From contig SMYP01000074.1 of NCBI GenBank assembly GCA_007050895.1, positions 1 through 6,623 on the forward strand: a DNA stretch of 6,623 nt, given 5' to 3'. Positions 6,264 through 6,623 of the stretch are shown piece by piece. This DNA is from Candidatus Bathyarchaeota archaeon. Lineage in GTDB: Archaea; Thermoproteota; Bathyarchaeia; Bathyarchaeales; UBA233. Below the pieces are notes generated by a model. It was not told the DNA's origin. It saw only the letters and a list, made by a program, of their open reading frames with translations, and searched no databases. Both the position numbers and the translations under genes were made by a program. Position 1 is the stretch's first letter. Each line of letters starts with the position of its first letter.

Positions 6264-6623
6264 CTATTTTCTTTTAAGCGCCCAGACAGCGATAATTCCA
6301 AAGACAAGAGCAACAACTATTGCTACAATTAAAGCAACTTCAGTAGGGTTTAGTGCAATTGTGTCTGAGGGTTGATTATTCCCAGTAGGTTTAGGTGTGG
6401 GTATTGGAGTAGGTGTTGGAGTAGATGCTGTTGGCACAGGAGTGGGTGTCGGGTCACTTGTGGGGGAAGGCGATGGGAGCGTTGCAGGATTATAGAGGAT
6501 GCATTTTTCTCCATATGCTGTGGCTTCTACTGGTCCATAACTCTCTTGGGAATAAGTGGTTGTGTTCTGTGGTCTTATGTAAACTTCGAATATATAGAAG
6601 AAATACCCATTTTTTAGGTCTGT
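6264..6623 (-). CDS. C-terminal fragment of a third membrane-anchored surface protein (5' end outside window)
   Basis: The open frame runs in from the right edge on the minus strand and stops at TAG 6264-6266, giving 119 visible residues. The first 49 look like the end of an extracellular domain (start NGYFFYIFEVYIRPQNTT, then SYGPVEATAYGE and YNPATLP), with a sequon at N20. A Thr/Pro/Ser stalk of about 30 residues follows (50-80, repeated PTPTP), encoded by an imperfect direct repeat at 6384-6476. A transmembrane helix at about 95-116 (EVALIVAIVVALVFGIIAVW) ends in ALKRK. The architecture is that of the propeller proteins, but the stalk is longer. The anchor lacks their MTDxYVLxLG segment, and no propeller or Ig motif is visible. 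I do not recognise the domain. It is transcribed in the same direction as genes A and B, with 223 bases before gene B. This frame is preferred to the overlapping one at 6062-6316, which has no such domain logic. Confidence 0.8.
   Translation of the reverse strand, partial: TDLKNGYFFYIFEVYIRPQNTTTYSQESYGPVEATAYGEKCILYNPATLPSPSPTSDPTPTPVPTASTPTPTPIPTPKPTGNNQPSDTIALNPTEVALIVAIVVALVFGIIAVWALKRK

Noticed and set aside
6062..6316. Minus-strand frame of 84 codons between the third gene and gene B
   Set aside because: It overlaps the membrane-anchor codons of the third gene in another frame and spans the hairpin and the gene B promoter; its composition is Arg/Ser/Leu-rich without domain features.
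6372..6617. Plus-strand frame of 81 codons at the right edge
   Set aside because: It is antisense to the Thr/Pro stalk of the third gene; its Cys/Arg/Trp-rich repeats are the mirror of the PTPTP codons.

Overview
The window looks archaeal and most resembles the surface-protein loci of Bathyarchaeia-type lineages. The reasons are TATA-like elements about 50 bases upstream of the starts, short leaders with AAAGGAG ribosome binding sites, T-tract terminators without strong hairpins, and Sec-type signal peptides paired with Thr/Pro stalks and a C-terminal membrane anchor ending in LMLRKR. The lineage assignment rests on remembered protein style (phrases such as PNPVGVGQ, EWMLYV.KQF.RP and AYYPS..ET), not on a search.

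Layout: bases 1-245 (+) hold the C-terminal 80 residues of an unidentified two-helix membrane protein. It converges on gene A (380-2971, minus, 863 aa, GTG start). A 489-base spacer (2972-3460) contains gene A's leader and probable promoter, gene B's terminator, and a central stretch with no convincing gene. Gene B (3461-6040, minus, 859 aa, ATG start) is a full-length paralogue of gene A. A 223-base spacer (6041-6263) holds gene B's leader and promoter and a small hairpin. Bases 6264-6623 (minus) are the C-terminal 119 residues of a third membrane-anchored surface protein that runs off the right edge; it appears unrelated to A and B in its visible part.

Genes A and B are head-to-tail paralogues with the same architecture: signal peptide, N-terminal beta-sandwich-like domain, PQQ-type beta-propeller interrupted by a long insert, C-terminal Ig-like domain, short Thr/Pro stalk, transmembrane helix and basic tail. 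Each appears to have its own promoter and terminator, and the leaders and 3' flanks are also alike, so the duplicated unit was a whole transcription unit. Divergence is uneven along the genes. Two near-identical DNA blocks (7 differences in 201 bases; none in 60 bases) flank a 48-base patch with 18 differences, which suggests gene conversion between the copies. All three minus-strand products should sit on the outer face of the cytoplasmic membrane, making this a small cell-surface protein cluster. No enzyme activity can be assigned. No tRNA, rRNA, CRISPR array or intact mobile element was seen.
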